Source: Pelecanus crispus
Lineage: Eukaryota; Chordata; Aves; Pelecaniformes; Pelecanidae
Length of the DNA: 64,000 nucleotides
Assembly (NCBI RefSeq): GCF_030463565.1
Contig: NC_134656.1
Coordinates: forward strand, 5,256,501 to 5,320,500
Direction: 5' to 3'
The translations under genes and the position numbers were made by a program. The notes beneath the pieces were generated by a model. The model was given only the letters and a program-made list of their open reading frames with translations, was not told the DNA's origin and made no database searches. Of this stretch, positions 41,701-53,641 are shown one piece after another. Every line of letters begins with the position of its first letter. Position 1 is the stretch's first letter.

Positions 41701-44700
41701 TCTTGTGGTCTTTATAGATAGATTGTGCAGGAACAAATTCTAATAAATGTCTGCATATGCACAAAAGGGGCTCTCCCTCTGCAGCTGAGCTACACTTGGT
41801 GTGAGGTCTGAAGGAAGGAGCAAACAGAGTTTAAAGACATATTCTGCTGTCCTGATAGTTGGGCTGGCGAAAGGCAGGGACAAATGCCTGTTTTACAATT
41901 CTTCATGTTAGATAAAGGATATTAAACTTTATAGCTGTCATTGCATAACATTCCTTGACTACTAAAATGTCTGCTAAAAAGTGCAAAGAGACAGAGAAAA
42001 GATTGAATGCCTTTGCAACAGGGCCGAAATAAAGATGGTGGTAGCTATTGTGGGAATACTTAATAAGGTCTCTGAGTTGCTCTAGCAGCTCAGCCCATCC
42101 TTTTGACACAATGCCTATAAACAGTGATTACTGCTTGACTGAGGGTGTGAGGAGGGAAATTCTAAGACAAAGTTAATTTATATCTTAACAGAGTTTCCTC
42201 TTAAAAAATACACCATGGTAACAAAATTTCAGTATTGTAATGATTAATGTCACCACACTGTACTGACTCTACTGCCTCATAATTAAATTGAAGATATTCA
42301 GTTGTATAGCACTTGAATATGATAATAGTTTATGTATTAACTCATTCACCTTGCAATTTCTTGACCTATTTTTCATTTTTAGAGGCACATAATGACAGAA
42401 TGTATACAATAGAATAGACTCTGAGAGCAGTCTCTGAGTAGTCATGGGGGAAGGAGAGACACTGTTGCTATTGGCTTTACATAAGCCTTCCTGATAAACT
42501 GAAATCAAAGCCTGGAAGTCCATTTTCTGAGGACTTTCTAAGTATTCCAATCTAAGTAAGGGACTAGATACTTAATTCCCAGAATATAGTTCTAAAAATT
42601 TTCCATGAGCCAAATGACAGCTGAAAAGGAAAACTGGGAACTATGCTGTTCCTTTTGCTGTGAATTGCCAGTTGTTGATTGTAGGGATTGCCTTCATCTA
42701 GTAAAACAGGGAAAACGCTTAAACTCCCATTCCAACACACCCTTCCCCCACCCAGTAATCCAGAAAGTGCAAAGAACATAGTCTGCAATTTGAGCATTAG
42801 ACAAAATTCCCAATAATGATGTTTCTCTGCCATGTTAAAACCACCTACATTGAAAGATCATGGGATCTTAAATCAGTAGATGTGTGTGTTTGGGGTTTTT
42901 GCCTGTTTCTGTCAATGTCTCACTCTGTGATGTTTGTGAAGCATCTTACATGAACTATTTGAATGCCTGAAGTTAACCATTGAGGTTCAACAAGATACTG
43001 AAATAAATCTCAGTTTTTCAGAGGTGTTGAACTCCCACGCTCTCCATTCAAGTCAAGCACATGATTGTTTCACCTCATCGTGGTCTTGTTTGCAAATATC
43101 CAGCAACTTCACAGCAGGGTATCAGTTTTCCTCTTCATTTCTGATATGACTATCTTCTCTACATGAAAGCACAGACTATAAATAATATTTGATCTTTAGC
43201 TTAAAAAATGCATATCCTGATGAATATTTAGTCAGCACGTTAAAAATATCATCTATGACTTGCTTTCATTTGGCTCATAAACCTGAATATTGTGAAAAAC
43301 CTGAAGACAATATTTATTCAGCACATCAGCATAACATCAGTTAAGGAAAACTTCCTATTTCTGTTTAGGATACTTACATGCTTCCTATTACTGTCCTGTC
43401 AAAACACTTCATAATCTTTGGAGGTATTTCTTTGAGACAGGAAGGACTGTTCCCATTTCACAGCTGGAGAGATAGAGTAGACAGTTTTATGACATTTAAT
43501 TTCCACTCATTCCAGTGGAGGTAGATGCTGAATCCTTTGTTAAAATCTGGCTGCAAGTAACTGACCCAGGGTCACAGAAGAATCACATGAAGCATGATTT
43601 TCAGAGTTGCAGATCAGCAAGCAACCTGTTGGGAAACCTAGCTTCCTGATTTTCCTCTCATGCTGAGGGTACTTTATTTGTACTGTGACTAGGTGTATAC
43701 AGTAGTATTAGCGTAGGTTTTCAGCTCAAACTTCAGCCAAAACTTCCCCGTTACCCTTCCATAGTGGTGGCTTGCTCTCTGGCTCTGTTTTGGAGTAAGC
43801 CACCTGGATCTTCAAGCAAGAAAACTTAGATTGTGTCTTAATTACTGGCCTTGGCAGTGCTTCCCAGCTCTGGTGATGGATGCATGCTCCAGTTACCTTT
43901 TGCTGTTCTGTTGGAACAAGATGCAAATGTGAACTGTCTCCTCCACCTGAGGTCCTGAATTTCTTGGGAAGAGACACTACTGTGTGTGGAGAGGGATTTT
44001 GCAGCGTGAGTACTCTTTCCTGTATGCAGTTGCTCTGGAGACACAGCACCTCTCTAGTATAATTATGTCTAGGTTTGCATTACACCCTTCCCAGTACAGT
44101 GCTCTGCCAACAGGAAATATTAAGACTTTTTAGCTTTAGTGTTGAGTCACTCCAGAATTCTTCAGTCTTGTTCATTCTGGTTTGGATTTTAAGAGATACC
44201 ATTTTATACTGGGATTTCTAGGAATATCTGAATAAGAAGTTGTCCAGATTCTACAGTCCAAGCTTTCTCAACTTCTGACATCATTGGGAAAGTTTAGTTT
44301 GTTTTTCCAAATTCCATAAGTTTATCTCCTTTTGAATATACACTTTCCAAAATGTCCTCTCTTCAACAAGACCTACGGTTCTGCCTGTGTAATGCTGGCA
44401 TCTGTAAGTAGAATGTCCGGGTCGCAGTCATGGATGCTCTGATCAAGAAATGTATGGGGCCCCATCCTCTCCATTTGCTTCATTTGATCACACTGCCTTT
44501 ACTGGAATCATTCCTGATTTTCCCTAGCATAACGGGAAGAAGGATCAGGCACTGAAGTGAGAAATTCTTTCCACCATAGATGGAAATAGGAACTCACTTG
44601 GCACTACTGCTTTCAAATGAATTTCTAAATGAAAATACCTTTTATGCTGTCAGTACTATAACACAGAGATGACAGGTTCTGTTGGTTTTCCATCAGTTAC

Positions 44701-46549
44701 AGCCTGTGTCAGCAGCTTTTCAGGATCTGGAATACACTCCAGTTTCTACGCTAAAAGCCATTTCTTTGTTGACTTTTTGCTAGGAACAACTGTGAGGGCT
44801 AGTGCCTTCTAATACATTTGTTATTGGTTTTTTCATAGAAAAATCTGTAACATGTTCTTTGGAAGATTTGTTGGTACAGCTTCCACAATCACTTTCTGTT
44901 CTTTTCCATATCTCTTCTAAATGCAATTCAATTAAATATGTTGATGGTGTTTGTATTAATCTAAGCAGCATTCTTGGTGACATGACAAGCTAAACTGGAC
45001 TGAGTTTTTGTGGGTTTATGATAGTCCTGGCAATAGCTGATGTTTCTTAAACTGAATGTTTCAAAACAAATCATGGGTTTTTTTAAATGTGAGATTCCTA
45101 TCTCTGGTTATGTAGAAGTTTTTCTGGGCAGGAGACAAATATTGCAGGATAAAAAATACCCTTTCACAGATACCCTGCAAAATATGTTGGAAAAAATTCA
45201 AAAGCACAAACAGTACTTCTGTGTCTGACTTTCAGTACTTTTGTTGTGGAAGCGTCTTGGAGCCCTAATTAGGAATGAAAATCTCTTGTTTCAGGCTCTG
45301 CCAAGGAATAAAAGATGACACCTGCCCATACAATATGTAGACTGAGATTCATTGATGCTTGATGGAGATCAGGAAGGATGGTGAAGTGACGATCTACAGT
45401 TCTGAAAGAAATAGGCAAGTTTAATGTTTTTTCTTCTCTTTTATATTAATATGTTCATCTCTTCTAATCCTAGACATTTTACCTGTATCAATCCCTTGGA
45501 ATTAATTCAGAACTTAGAAATGTGATGCTTGCCTTGCCAGCCATTTACAACTCTCCCTGCATAACTGAACTATTGCATCTCAGAGCTGATTTGCAACAAC
45601 TCTAACTCAGCTCTTGGCCTTTCATAAGGGGAGGCCTCAAATATGACATTCTGTGGCACTTTGCAAATGCCTAGAAAAAAGATGTGAATGCAGAGTCTAT
45701 CAAGATCACTTTCAGTACCTGCATAATCAGGATTTGACCCAAGGTCCAAGAAGCATTGTTTGTTTAATTGCATTTCTCCATGGTTTCACTTCTGGACAAT
45801 AAACTTAGTGTGACAGACAGCAGATTTCAAGTTAGCAAATTTCATACTAATCCCAAGTACACTTATATCATCAATAACTACAGTTTGACACTACCAGATG
45901 TCTCCCTGAGCTGTGATTTAGGCATTTAGAAACATTGAAGGAAGGGAGGCAAACTGATCTCCCCTAATTTTCGTTTCTCCTTTGAAGTATCAATTACTGC
46001 AGTGTGCAGAGCATCTTTTCTGTTTATGGGATTTACAGATTTGAATACTGAAAATATATATTGGAATATGTAAATTGCTCATGTGAAAGTTACATATTGA
46101 AGGCCAGTTGCAAGCATAAATCCCCTTTTTGTGCTTGAAGTGTTCATTTGCTGGTGTAAATGGATTCTCCCATATGCCCTATACTTTTAGAAATTATTTG
46201 AATAAAACCCTTTGGAAAAGGAAACAGAACGAAATGAGCTAGACAGAGTACGATACAGATACAAGAATACAGGGATATCTTTCTTATCAGTCATCGTTGC
46301 TGTCTCTTCATTGAAAGAAACAGTGGACAAATGAAAGATTTCTATATAATGGACATAGCCTAATGCCAAAAAAAAAAATCATAAATATCTGCTTCAGATT
46401 TTCATATTAGCCTCCTCAGATTTCTTTTTCTCAGTACTGTTGTATAGCTGATAAGTGGTACTTTCCTTGCATGATGCTAATGAGGAAAGGGCTGTATCTT
46501 AAGAAAGAAAACTCCTCTCCACTGACCATAACATAACATAACTTGCTCA
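38794..46549. other. AT-rich non-coding stretch, no gene seen
   Basis: Only short ORFs without recognisable domains. No repeat ends or RNA genes were seen by eye. Confidence 0.6.
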
Positions 46550-46984
46550 ACAGGCAAGTGCAGGTCAACCAGGGGATCAGGCCCAGCCAACATGGGTTCA
46601 TGAAACACAGGTCCTGCTTGACCAACCTGATCTCCTTTTATGACCTGGTGACCCGCCTGGTAGATGATGGAAAGGCTGTGGATGTCATTTACCTGGACTT
46701 TAGCAAAGCTTTTGACACCGTCTCCCATAATATTCTCCTTGGGAAACTGGCAGCTCATGGCTTGGATGGGCATAGTCTTTGGAACAGGCTGCCCAGAGAG
46801 GTAGTGGAGTCACCATCCCTGGAAGTGTTCAAAAAATGGGTAGATGTGGCACTTCGGGACATGGTTTAGTCTACTCTACCCTTGATTGGTTTAGTGTGGA
46901 TTTGGTTGTGTAGGTTAATGGTTGGACTGGATGATCTTAAAGGTCTTTTCCATCCTAAACGATTCTATGATGCTATGATTCTAT
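46550..46984 (+). mobile_element. CR1 LINE with internal deletion, 5'-truncated, 3' end intact
   Basis: From about 46552 to 46780 the sequence matches the RT region of the copy at 1-1019 (its reverse complement), with six differences in about 229 bp by eye. It includes [14 protein letters not shown]. At about 46781 it jumps directly to the CR1 C-terminus (NRLPREVVESPSLEVFKKW) and a stop at 46867. The RT core with the FADD motif is deleted. A 3' UTR follows, ending in ATTCTATG-ATGCTATG-ATTCTAT (46962-46984), the octamer-type tail typical of CR1. The frame is kept across the deletion, giving a 108-codon chimeric ORF, but the product would have no catalytic core. Confidence 0.95.
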
Positions 46985-49221
46985 ATCAAAATACATGCTT
47001 TTATAAGTAGATTTGTTTTGAAATAGGGTATTAGTAAGCCTTTCTTAATTTTACTTCTTGGTACTGGAAGGTCGATAACTGGCCTACTTATGCCATCTTC
47101 TGGATAACTACAGAACTGTCTTTACACAGGAAAATCTTCTATCAAGAAGCATTAATAATTAGCAGTGCCTTGAAATAATTTGCTAATTGAATCCCTGAAG
47201 TAATTTTCTTTCTTGTTTTATAGAATTTAGGACAACCCAAAACCTACAGAATTATTAATAACATATCATATTCAGCTATTGTGAATAATCAGTCGATTGT
47301 ACTAAAAAGATCTTTGTAAGTGTGGTCCCAACAATATTGATACATTTAATGAAGTTATGTTTTAAGAAAAAATACTTTTTTATACTGATATTTTACTAAT
47401 GAGAGCCCCATTTTCTCAAAAGACTGGGCTTTCATCTCTTGCAGATAAGTAGAAAGAAGGAATAGATGTTAGTCATGTTGCATAATACACTGGAGATAAC
47501 TGTGCTGTGTGACACTCTGTTACTGTTCTGATGCAAGTGGTAGAAGAACCTGCAAAGAGCAGATGATGTTGTATGAGCTTCTGGAAAGTTTAGCTTTGCT
47601 ATTCTATTTATTCACTCTTGCCAAATCTCACATTGGGTAATTACACCTGTCTAGGGGACAGGGAAAAAGGCTGACGGGCCTCCACTGTCTTCTGTAGCCT
47701 CAGTTTGCTTCATTTTTCCATAGCATAGGATGGTTACCTTGCAAGCTAGGGTTTACTGCAGCGTCCTCAGCAGGACAGAGGTGGCACAGGCAGAGCAGAA
47801 GAAATGTGGAGATTTATCCTTCAGAGTAAAACATGTTTTGTGAGTTTCAGTTCACACCTCATAGGGTAACTGGAAATAGTAGACTCCTACCACAACTGCT
47901 AAGCGAAACAAAGTGGGCATCTGAAATATTAAATATTCAAGTTTTTCAGGTGGCTTCTCTTTCTTGAGAAACATACCAGTCCCTAAGAAATGTATGTTCA
48001 GAATAGAATTAAGTCATTACAGTGCCATGTTTCACTAACAGGGTAAGCACAGGAGAATAGAGGTTTCCATTTTGAAGACTTCTCATGACTTTTGAAAAGT
48101 GTGAAATAATGGGAGTGTGAAGAGCAGAAATGGCACAGGGAAGTGATGGTACAGTATCTGCTTGCCTGTGCTTTGCATGTGTCTTCCCTCACTTTTCCCC
48201 AATCACCAGCTTTCCCGTCCAAGTGCAATTACAGGCTAAAACGGAAAGCCACATTGGAATGGCATAATTCTCTCATTATTCTCAGACTTCAGCATCAGCA
48301 CGTGTTAAGAAAGAAAAAGCCCATTTTCAGTTTCTTTGAAGGTGATAGTGACTTTTTTGAACTGAGAAACTTTGCCACTACCACAAGTGCTGCAAGGTCT
48401 GTTCCCTGCTTGCTCTCAGAAAACCTTGAGAAAAGTCCTCAGCTTGGCCTATGGGTTTTTTTTAAAACACTAATCCAACACTCTGTTACTAAGTGTTTAA
48501 TTATTAGGAATGTGAAATACAACACCACCTAAGGCATTAATAGAAGGAACTGATTATAGCCCACTCAGCACGTGGTTTACCCTCCACTTATAAAATCTCT
48601 TGTCATTTATTTGTCCTTTAAATGACTTCTTGTAATACCTTAATCAGGACAAATGGATCCTTCAGAATGGAGAAAATTACCCCAAACTGGCACAGAAAGA
48701 TTTGATTAAAACTTATACTCCTTCTGTGGCAGCCTAAAGATCCCAGGGGATCTGCCATTGCTCAGCAGAGTAGAGGAAATCGCAGACAGGGAAAATGCTT
48801 TCTGTCTGAGCCGAAAGGTTTTATTGCTGACGTGCTGACATCCACTCTGTAGGACCATCCTGTGATCACTCTCTCTTGTTTCCTTTAAAACTCCGTGTCA
48901 GAAGTTTGGTTCCAGTGTGATTAATTTCCCCTTTACTGATAGTGTGTCATTTACTTTTAAGTAAGATTTTTATAAATGAGGCAAAACAAAGACAGAGATG
49001 AAGATTGTGCGGAGATAAACATTCGTGCTGCTGGGACTCCCACTGACTCGGGCACAGCAGGGGCCAGAAGTAATGGGGATTCACAGGCATCATGATTAGA
49101 CCTCTCACTGTGACCAAGTAATTGAAACACTAGAGCCCATCACCAGCATTTACAAAACAGTAAGCCATGAAGGTACTTAGTTTAAAGCAGACCCTGAACA
49201 AACCAGAGGCTTCACACACTC
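46985..49221. other. Non-coding stretch, no gene seen
   Basis: The longest ORF is 129 codons at 48143-48532 on the plus strand, without recognisable domain. No repeats or splice series were found. Confidence 0.55.
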
Positions 49222-49600
49222 CCGCTGCCATTATGTGCGAGCAAAGCATAAGCTGAGGCCATCGGCAATACGTACTTGTGTTTGCACAGGCAGCACTCCT
49301 CCGACTCCTGCCCCGGCGTCGTCCCCTGAGCACTGGCGATTTCCGTGTGGTTCTGCGGGCGATGCACGAGCTGTCTGCCAGGCTTGGCAGGGCGGGGGGC
49401 GCGAGGCACAAGCAGAGAGGCCTTGGGAGGAAATATGGCAAATTGCTTTGACTAACGGTCCAGCCTCTCGTCCCAGGTTTGCTGCGAGGCACCGGCAGAG
49501 AAGGGGCATGTCAGGCAGGGAGCTCGCATCAACCCTCATGTGAGCATATGGGAGCTCCCTCGGTGACTGGGCGTCTGATGGTTCGCCGGCACCCTCAGCA
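49222..49600. promoter_or_regulatory. Isolated CpG-rich patch, possible orphan CpG island
   Basis: I count about 25 CpG dinucleotides between 49222 and 49590, in sequence that is roughly 60 percent G+C, while the surrounding tens of kilobases are AT-rich and CpG-poor. No LTR ends or CR1 sequence explain it. ORFs of around 100 codons exist on both strands, but that is expected in GC-rich DNA. In birds such patches are usually unmethylated promoters or enhancers, and no annotated transcript start can be tied to it from sequence. It lies about 4 kb beyond the 3' end of the cadherin gene. Confidence 0.4.
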
Positions 49601-52600
49601 GAGACAGGGTAGCAGTCCTGAGGCCCAAAGCTTCACTGGGATATCATCACAATATTCAGTGTGTTGTGTGGCACAAGTAAACGTGCTGTCTCCAGGCGCT
49701 TACCTCTTTGTCTGTCTCCTAAGGCAGACCTCAGCCTCATGGGATTAAGAGCTGTTTACTGCCTAGCTTCCTGCAATAGTGTTTTTAAAAGTGTGATTGA
49801 TGCAAATGGGTGATGTATGTGAGAAATGCTCTGATTTATGCCTCATTTTCACTACGTATTAATCATTGTGTCTCATGACAGCCTCTAAATAAACTCTTCT
49901 GACTGTAGTAATGTCGTAGTGAAGGTATACCTCGGCAGCCTGGGCCTCCCTACTGCCAAAGTCCGCTAAAAAGTTACTTGTGTCTCAAGCAGATGTTTCT
50001 AGTTTTTAAGACAATGGGAGATTAATAAACTAATTTAGGTTTCCTTCACTCCTATTTGAGAAGAAATGTCAACTCAAACCTTATGCACAGATGGAGAAAG
50101 GAGTAATTGTCGTACAGAACTGAGACACAGACCTACAACGCTAGACTTTCTGGATCCTCTGTTGAGTTTTGCTGTTGTCCAGACACCCCCAGTTTATGCA
50201 CGACAGATTACCTGCCCGTATTTTGGCAGCAGGGATCGTAATAGTTTTCAGCAGTTTGAGTGGTTATTTAGGTTTTTGTAGCATGCTTTGTCATTCCTAC
50301 ATAAAAGAACTCATTCCTATTAAAAGGCATATAGTGACATTTAAAATATTAGAACAATTATTCAAATGAACTGAACACCTTATTACACACTTACATGGTA
50401 TATACAGCTACCGCAGTTAGATAAAAATATCAACAAACACTGTGATCATTAACGGGATTTCAAGTGTCACAGCACCAAATCTGTGATTGCAAATCCGAGG
50501 TGAGAAAAAGGAGGGATTTTTTTTGTCCAGGTAATTGCATAAATGACAGAGCTTGACAGGAATTATGAATATAATGATACTTCAATGATTACAGTGCCAA
50601 AGGGGATTCTGAAAATCTAGATCCATTCTGCAAATCTCTTTTTGACTATGGGAGCTGACATGATTTCTGTGCATCAGTCCCTTATCTGTAAAATGAAGGT
50701 TTTAATTATTTGTTATTTCAATCACTGTTTGCTCCAAGACTGTATATACTAAAGCTTTTGTCCTGTTTTGATATGACCATAGCAGAGTGCATATTCTTCA
50801 GGTCTGGTCAAAAGGAATGGCGTAACAAGCTGTTGCGGGGGTCACCATTATTGGTGAAAGGCAAGACACACGCAGAGCACAATGGAGAAGTGCCATCCCT
50901 CAGTTTGCTGCAAGCTCTGTGTGACTGTGGTCAACCAAAGGGCTCTTTCAGCCTTAATTTCTGCTCTTTAAAGTGTAAACACTGCGTCTTTACCTCACAA
51001 CAATGCTGGGAAGCTGTATTAGCTTAGTGTGTATAAGTCTTCTAAATCCTTGAAGACACTGAAATAATGAATGTTACTACCTGTATGTATATGATTGTAA
51101 GAACCTCCAGTGAAACATTCTCATTTGCTATACAACAGCTTTTCATTAAAACAGTTCTTTTTTTCCCATGCAAGAGAGAGACAACTTTTTCTGGCATTAG
51201 CAACTGCGGGTCTGATCACATCTAATGTTTTGGCATTTGTAAGCATGGTGTGCTGTAGACCCAACACAAGTTTACACGAACAATAAACACACAGAATACT
51301 TTCATTTTTTTTTTAATCTTGCATAATTTTCAGAAGAAATAGCAAAACACAGCACAATTCTAATCTTACCAATATGGTTATAATTTGCAATAAAAAAGTC
51401 ATCTTGGTTATTAGCAGTGCTGCTAAATCACTGGCCTGATTTGAAGTCTTCCATCTGGAATTATAAGTTAAGGACAGTTTATCAGAGTAGTGATTTATTG
51501 TGTAAACAGATCCTGCTGCTGGCATTTAGGAAAACTTAGCTGCCTGCCATTCAGCCGAACTCTTTTATCACACTTGGCTGAAGTTTCCGGCCTTGAATTA
51601 TTAGTTAATAACATCTGAGCAAAAACATAATTTATTGTTTAAGTAAACTTTGAAACAGAAGAACAGTGTCTTAGATACCAGACTTAGTGCTTGCCTTAGG
51701 CAAAGCATTTTTCTTTTAGCACAGGATTGTAATAGAACAGATGTAAGATTTGTGACTAATTCCATCTCTTACTGCCTGTATAACTTACCTAATGGCAGAA
51801 TACTATCTTCTGAGCTATTCTTTCCTCATTCATGTATTGCAACACCGATAACCGTCATGTAACTGAGCATAGGTCAATTGCACACATTCAGACATGTGCA
51901 AATCACAAAATTTAAAAGCAACACATCTGTGGTTTCCACATAGGGAAAATTGATACCATCCTTTCTTTATCATGTCATCTGTTTTATCAATGATGCTTGA
52001 GGAAACCCATGAATTTCTTCATCAAGGCCACTTGTAGCTAACTTAGAGAGGGTAGGTCTTTGAATGAAAGGAATAACCATACCTCCTTCTCTGGCAACAA
52101 TTTCTTAGCATTTAGAGTACTATTTACTATAGTGTAATAATACTAACAGCCACCAGATGCCAGCAGAAGTATGCAAGCACTAAATAAGTGCCTGGTTTAT
52201 GCTAAATGGCAAGGATGGTGCAGACCTCTCAGGTCATTATGCGGTTACAGTCACACTAAGAGTAGAAATGCATTTTCTCTTCGATGTTTCAGTGTCATAT
52301 AGAAATAAAAGATCTGATCATCAAGTCAGATCCGCATGGCACTGTACTAAAGTTAATCTTGGATTTAAAGAGACTGCTTACTGGAGAAAGGACTGTATCA
52401 CTGGCCTAGCTGGTAACTGCCTTCTCTGTTCAAAACTGGCTTATTTCCATATGGAACTTTGACTGGAATTTCTAGCCTAGTAGATCTGTTTTCTTCCTTT
52501 GCATACTAAATTGAGGCTCCTTAATAGCAGATCTTCTATTTGTGTAACTGCACAGAATATGCCAAAATCGCTCCATCATCTCTGCAGAGCAGAGTGGACC

Positions 52601-52650
52601 TTCCAAACATGTCACATTCTTGGCCACAGGCATGCAAACAGTGTAGGCAG
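49601..52650. other. Non-coding stretch, no gene seen
   Basis: Only short ORFs without recognisable domains. If the cadherin transcript ran through the LTR, its 3' UTR could extend into the right end of this stretch, but no polyadenylation site can be fixed. Confidence 0.5.
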
Positions 52651-53288
52651 TGTGGTGGGTTGACCCTGGCTGGATGGCAAGTGCCCACCAAAGCCGCTCC
52701 GTCACTCCCCTTCTCAACTGGACAGGGGAGAGAAAATGTAACGAAAAAGCTCGTGGGTTGAGATAAGGACAGGGAGATCGCTCACCAATTACCATACCAT
52801 CACGGGCAAAACAGACTCGACTTAGGGGAAATCAGTTTAATTCATTACCAATCAAAACTGAGTAGGAGAGAGGAGTGAGAACATGTGTAGGGTAATGAGA
52901 AATAAACCCCAAATCTTAAAACACCTTCCCCCCACCCCTCCCTTCTTCCCAGGCTCAACTTCACTCCCAATTTTCTCTCCCTCCTCCCCCCGAGCAGCAC
53001 AGGGGGCTGGGGAATGGGGGTTGCAGTCAGTTCATTCCTCTCTCTGGCTGCAGTTTGTGTCCTGGTGTTTTGGGTTGGGTTTTTCCCCCCCTCCCCCCTT
53101 CTTAAATATGTTATCGCAGAGGCATTACCACTGTCACTGACTGGCTCAGCCTCGGCCAGCAGCGGGTCCATCTTGGAGCTAGCTGGCATTGGCTCCGTCA
53201 GACATGGGGGAAGCTTCTAGTAGCTTCTCACAGAAGCCACCCCTGTGGCCCCCCAGCTACCAAAACCTTGCCATGCAAACCCAATACA
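52651..53288 (+). mobile_element. Solo LTR, avian ERVK-like, with short target duplication
   Basis: The element begins TGTGGTGGGTTGACCCTGG and ends AAACCCAATACA. It is flanked by GGCAG on both sides (52646-52650 and 53289-53293). Counting the shared A gives AGGCAG on both sides, the 6 bp usual for ERVK. It is 638 bp with no internal retroviral genes nearby, so it is a solo LTR. AATAAA lies at 52901-52906 in the LTR's own direction. It is antisense to the cadherin gene and ends 143 bp beyond that gene's stop codon. On the gene's strand the LTR offers ATTAAA near 52830. Family assignment is from memory of passerine LTRs. Confidence 0.88.
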
Positions 53289-53431
53289 GGCAGGAAGAAT
53301 AAAAGGCCAGACAGTCATGGTGCAAACATACTGCAACGCTTTCTAGCGCAGATGGTTGTTTTTTTCAGAATTTGTCAGTGATTCTGCCAGAAGCCTTTGC
53401 AACACCACAAAGTAGTCACAGCCTTTTGAAA

Positions 53432-53641
53432 TTAATCAAATGATGGAAATTGCTTCTGACAGATTTCTTCCAGAGCAGAAAATTTTGGTCCCAGAGTGTT
53501 CAAAAAATCAACAGGCAACTCCTCACTGCCAGTGGAGACAGAGCAGAAGGAGTTACTTCGCTCTAGTTCTCCTTCCTCAGCATATCTGCAAGGTTCATAG
53601 ATGGCCCTGTGATCTTCCAGTGTGCTTTGGTGATACAGTTT
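53432..53641 (-). CDS. CDH26: Cadherin last coding exon with stop
   Basis: The acceptor CCCTTCTTTAG is followed by 69 codons and TAA. It encodes KLYHQSTLEDHRAIYEP, RYAEEGELERSNSF and the conserved end ELPVDFLNTLGPKFSALEEI. The last motif matches the catenin-site end of CDH26 and desmogleins (LGPKF-x-LAE-type), which fixes strand and frame. The exon has no Met, so ORF finders that need a start codon miss it. The stop lies 143 bp from the LTR at 52651-53288. Confidence 0.92.
   Translation of the reverse strand, partial: KLYHQSTLEDHRAIYEPCRYAEEGELERSNSFCSVSTGSEELPVDFLNTLGPKFSALEEICQKQFPSFD

Noticed and set aside
49130..49748. Five overlapping ORFs of 65 to 120 codons on both strands
   Set aside because: GC-rich DNA has few stops. 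The frames overlap on both strands, and none has a recognisable domain.
52472..53220. ORFs of 68 to 114 codons on both strands
   Set aside because: They lie across the ERVK-like LTR, and LTRs of this kind do not encode proteins.
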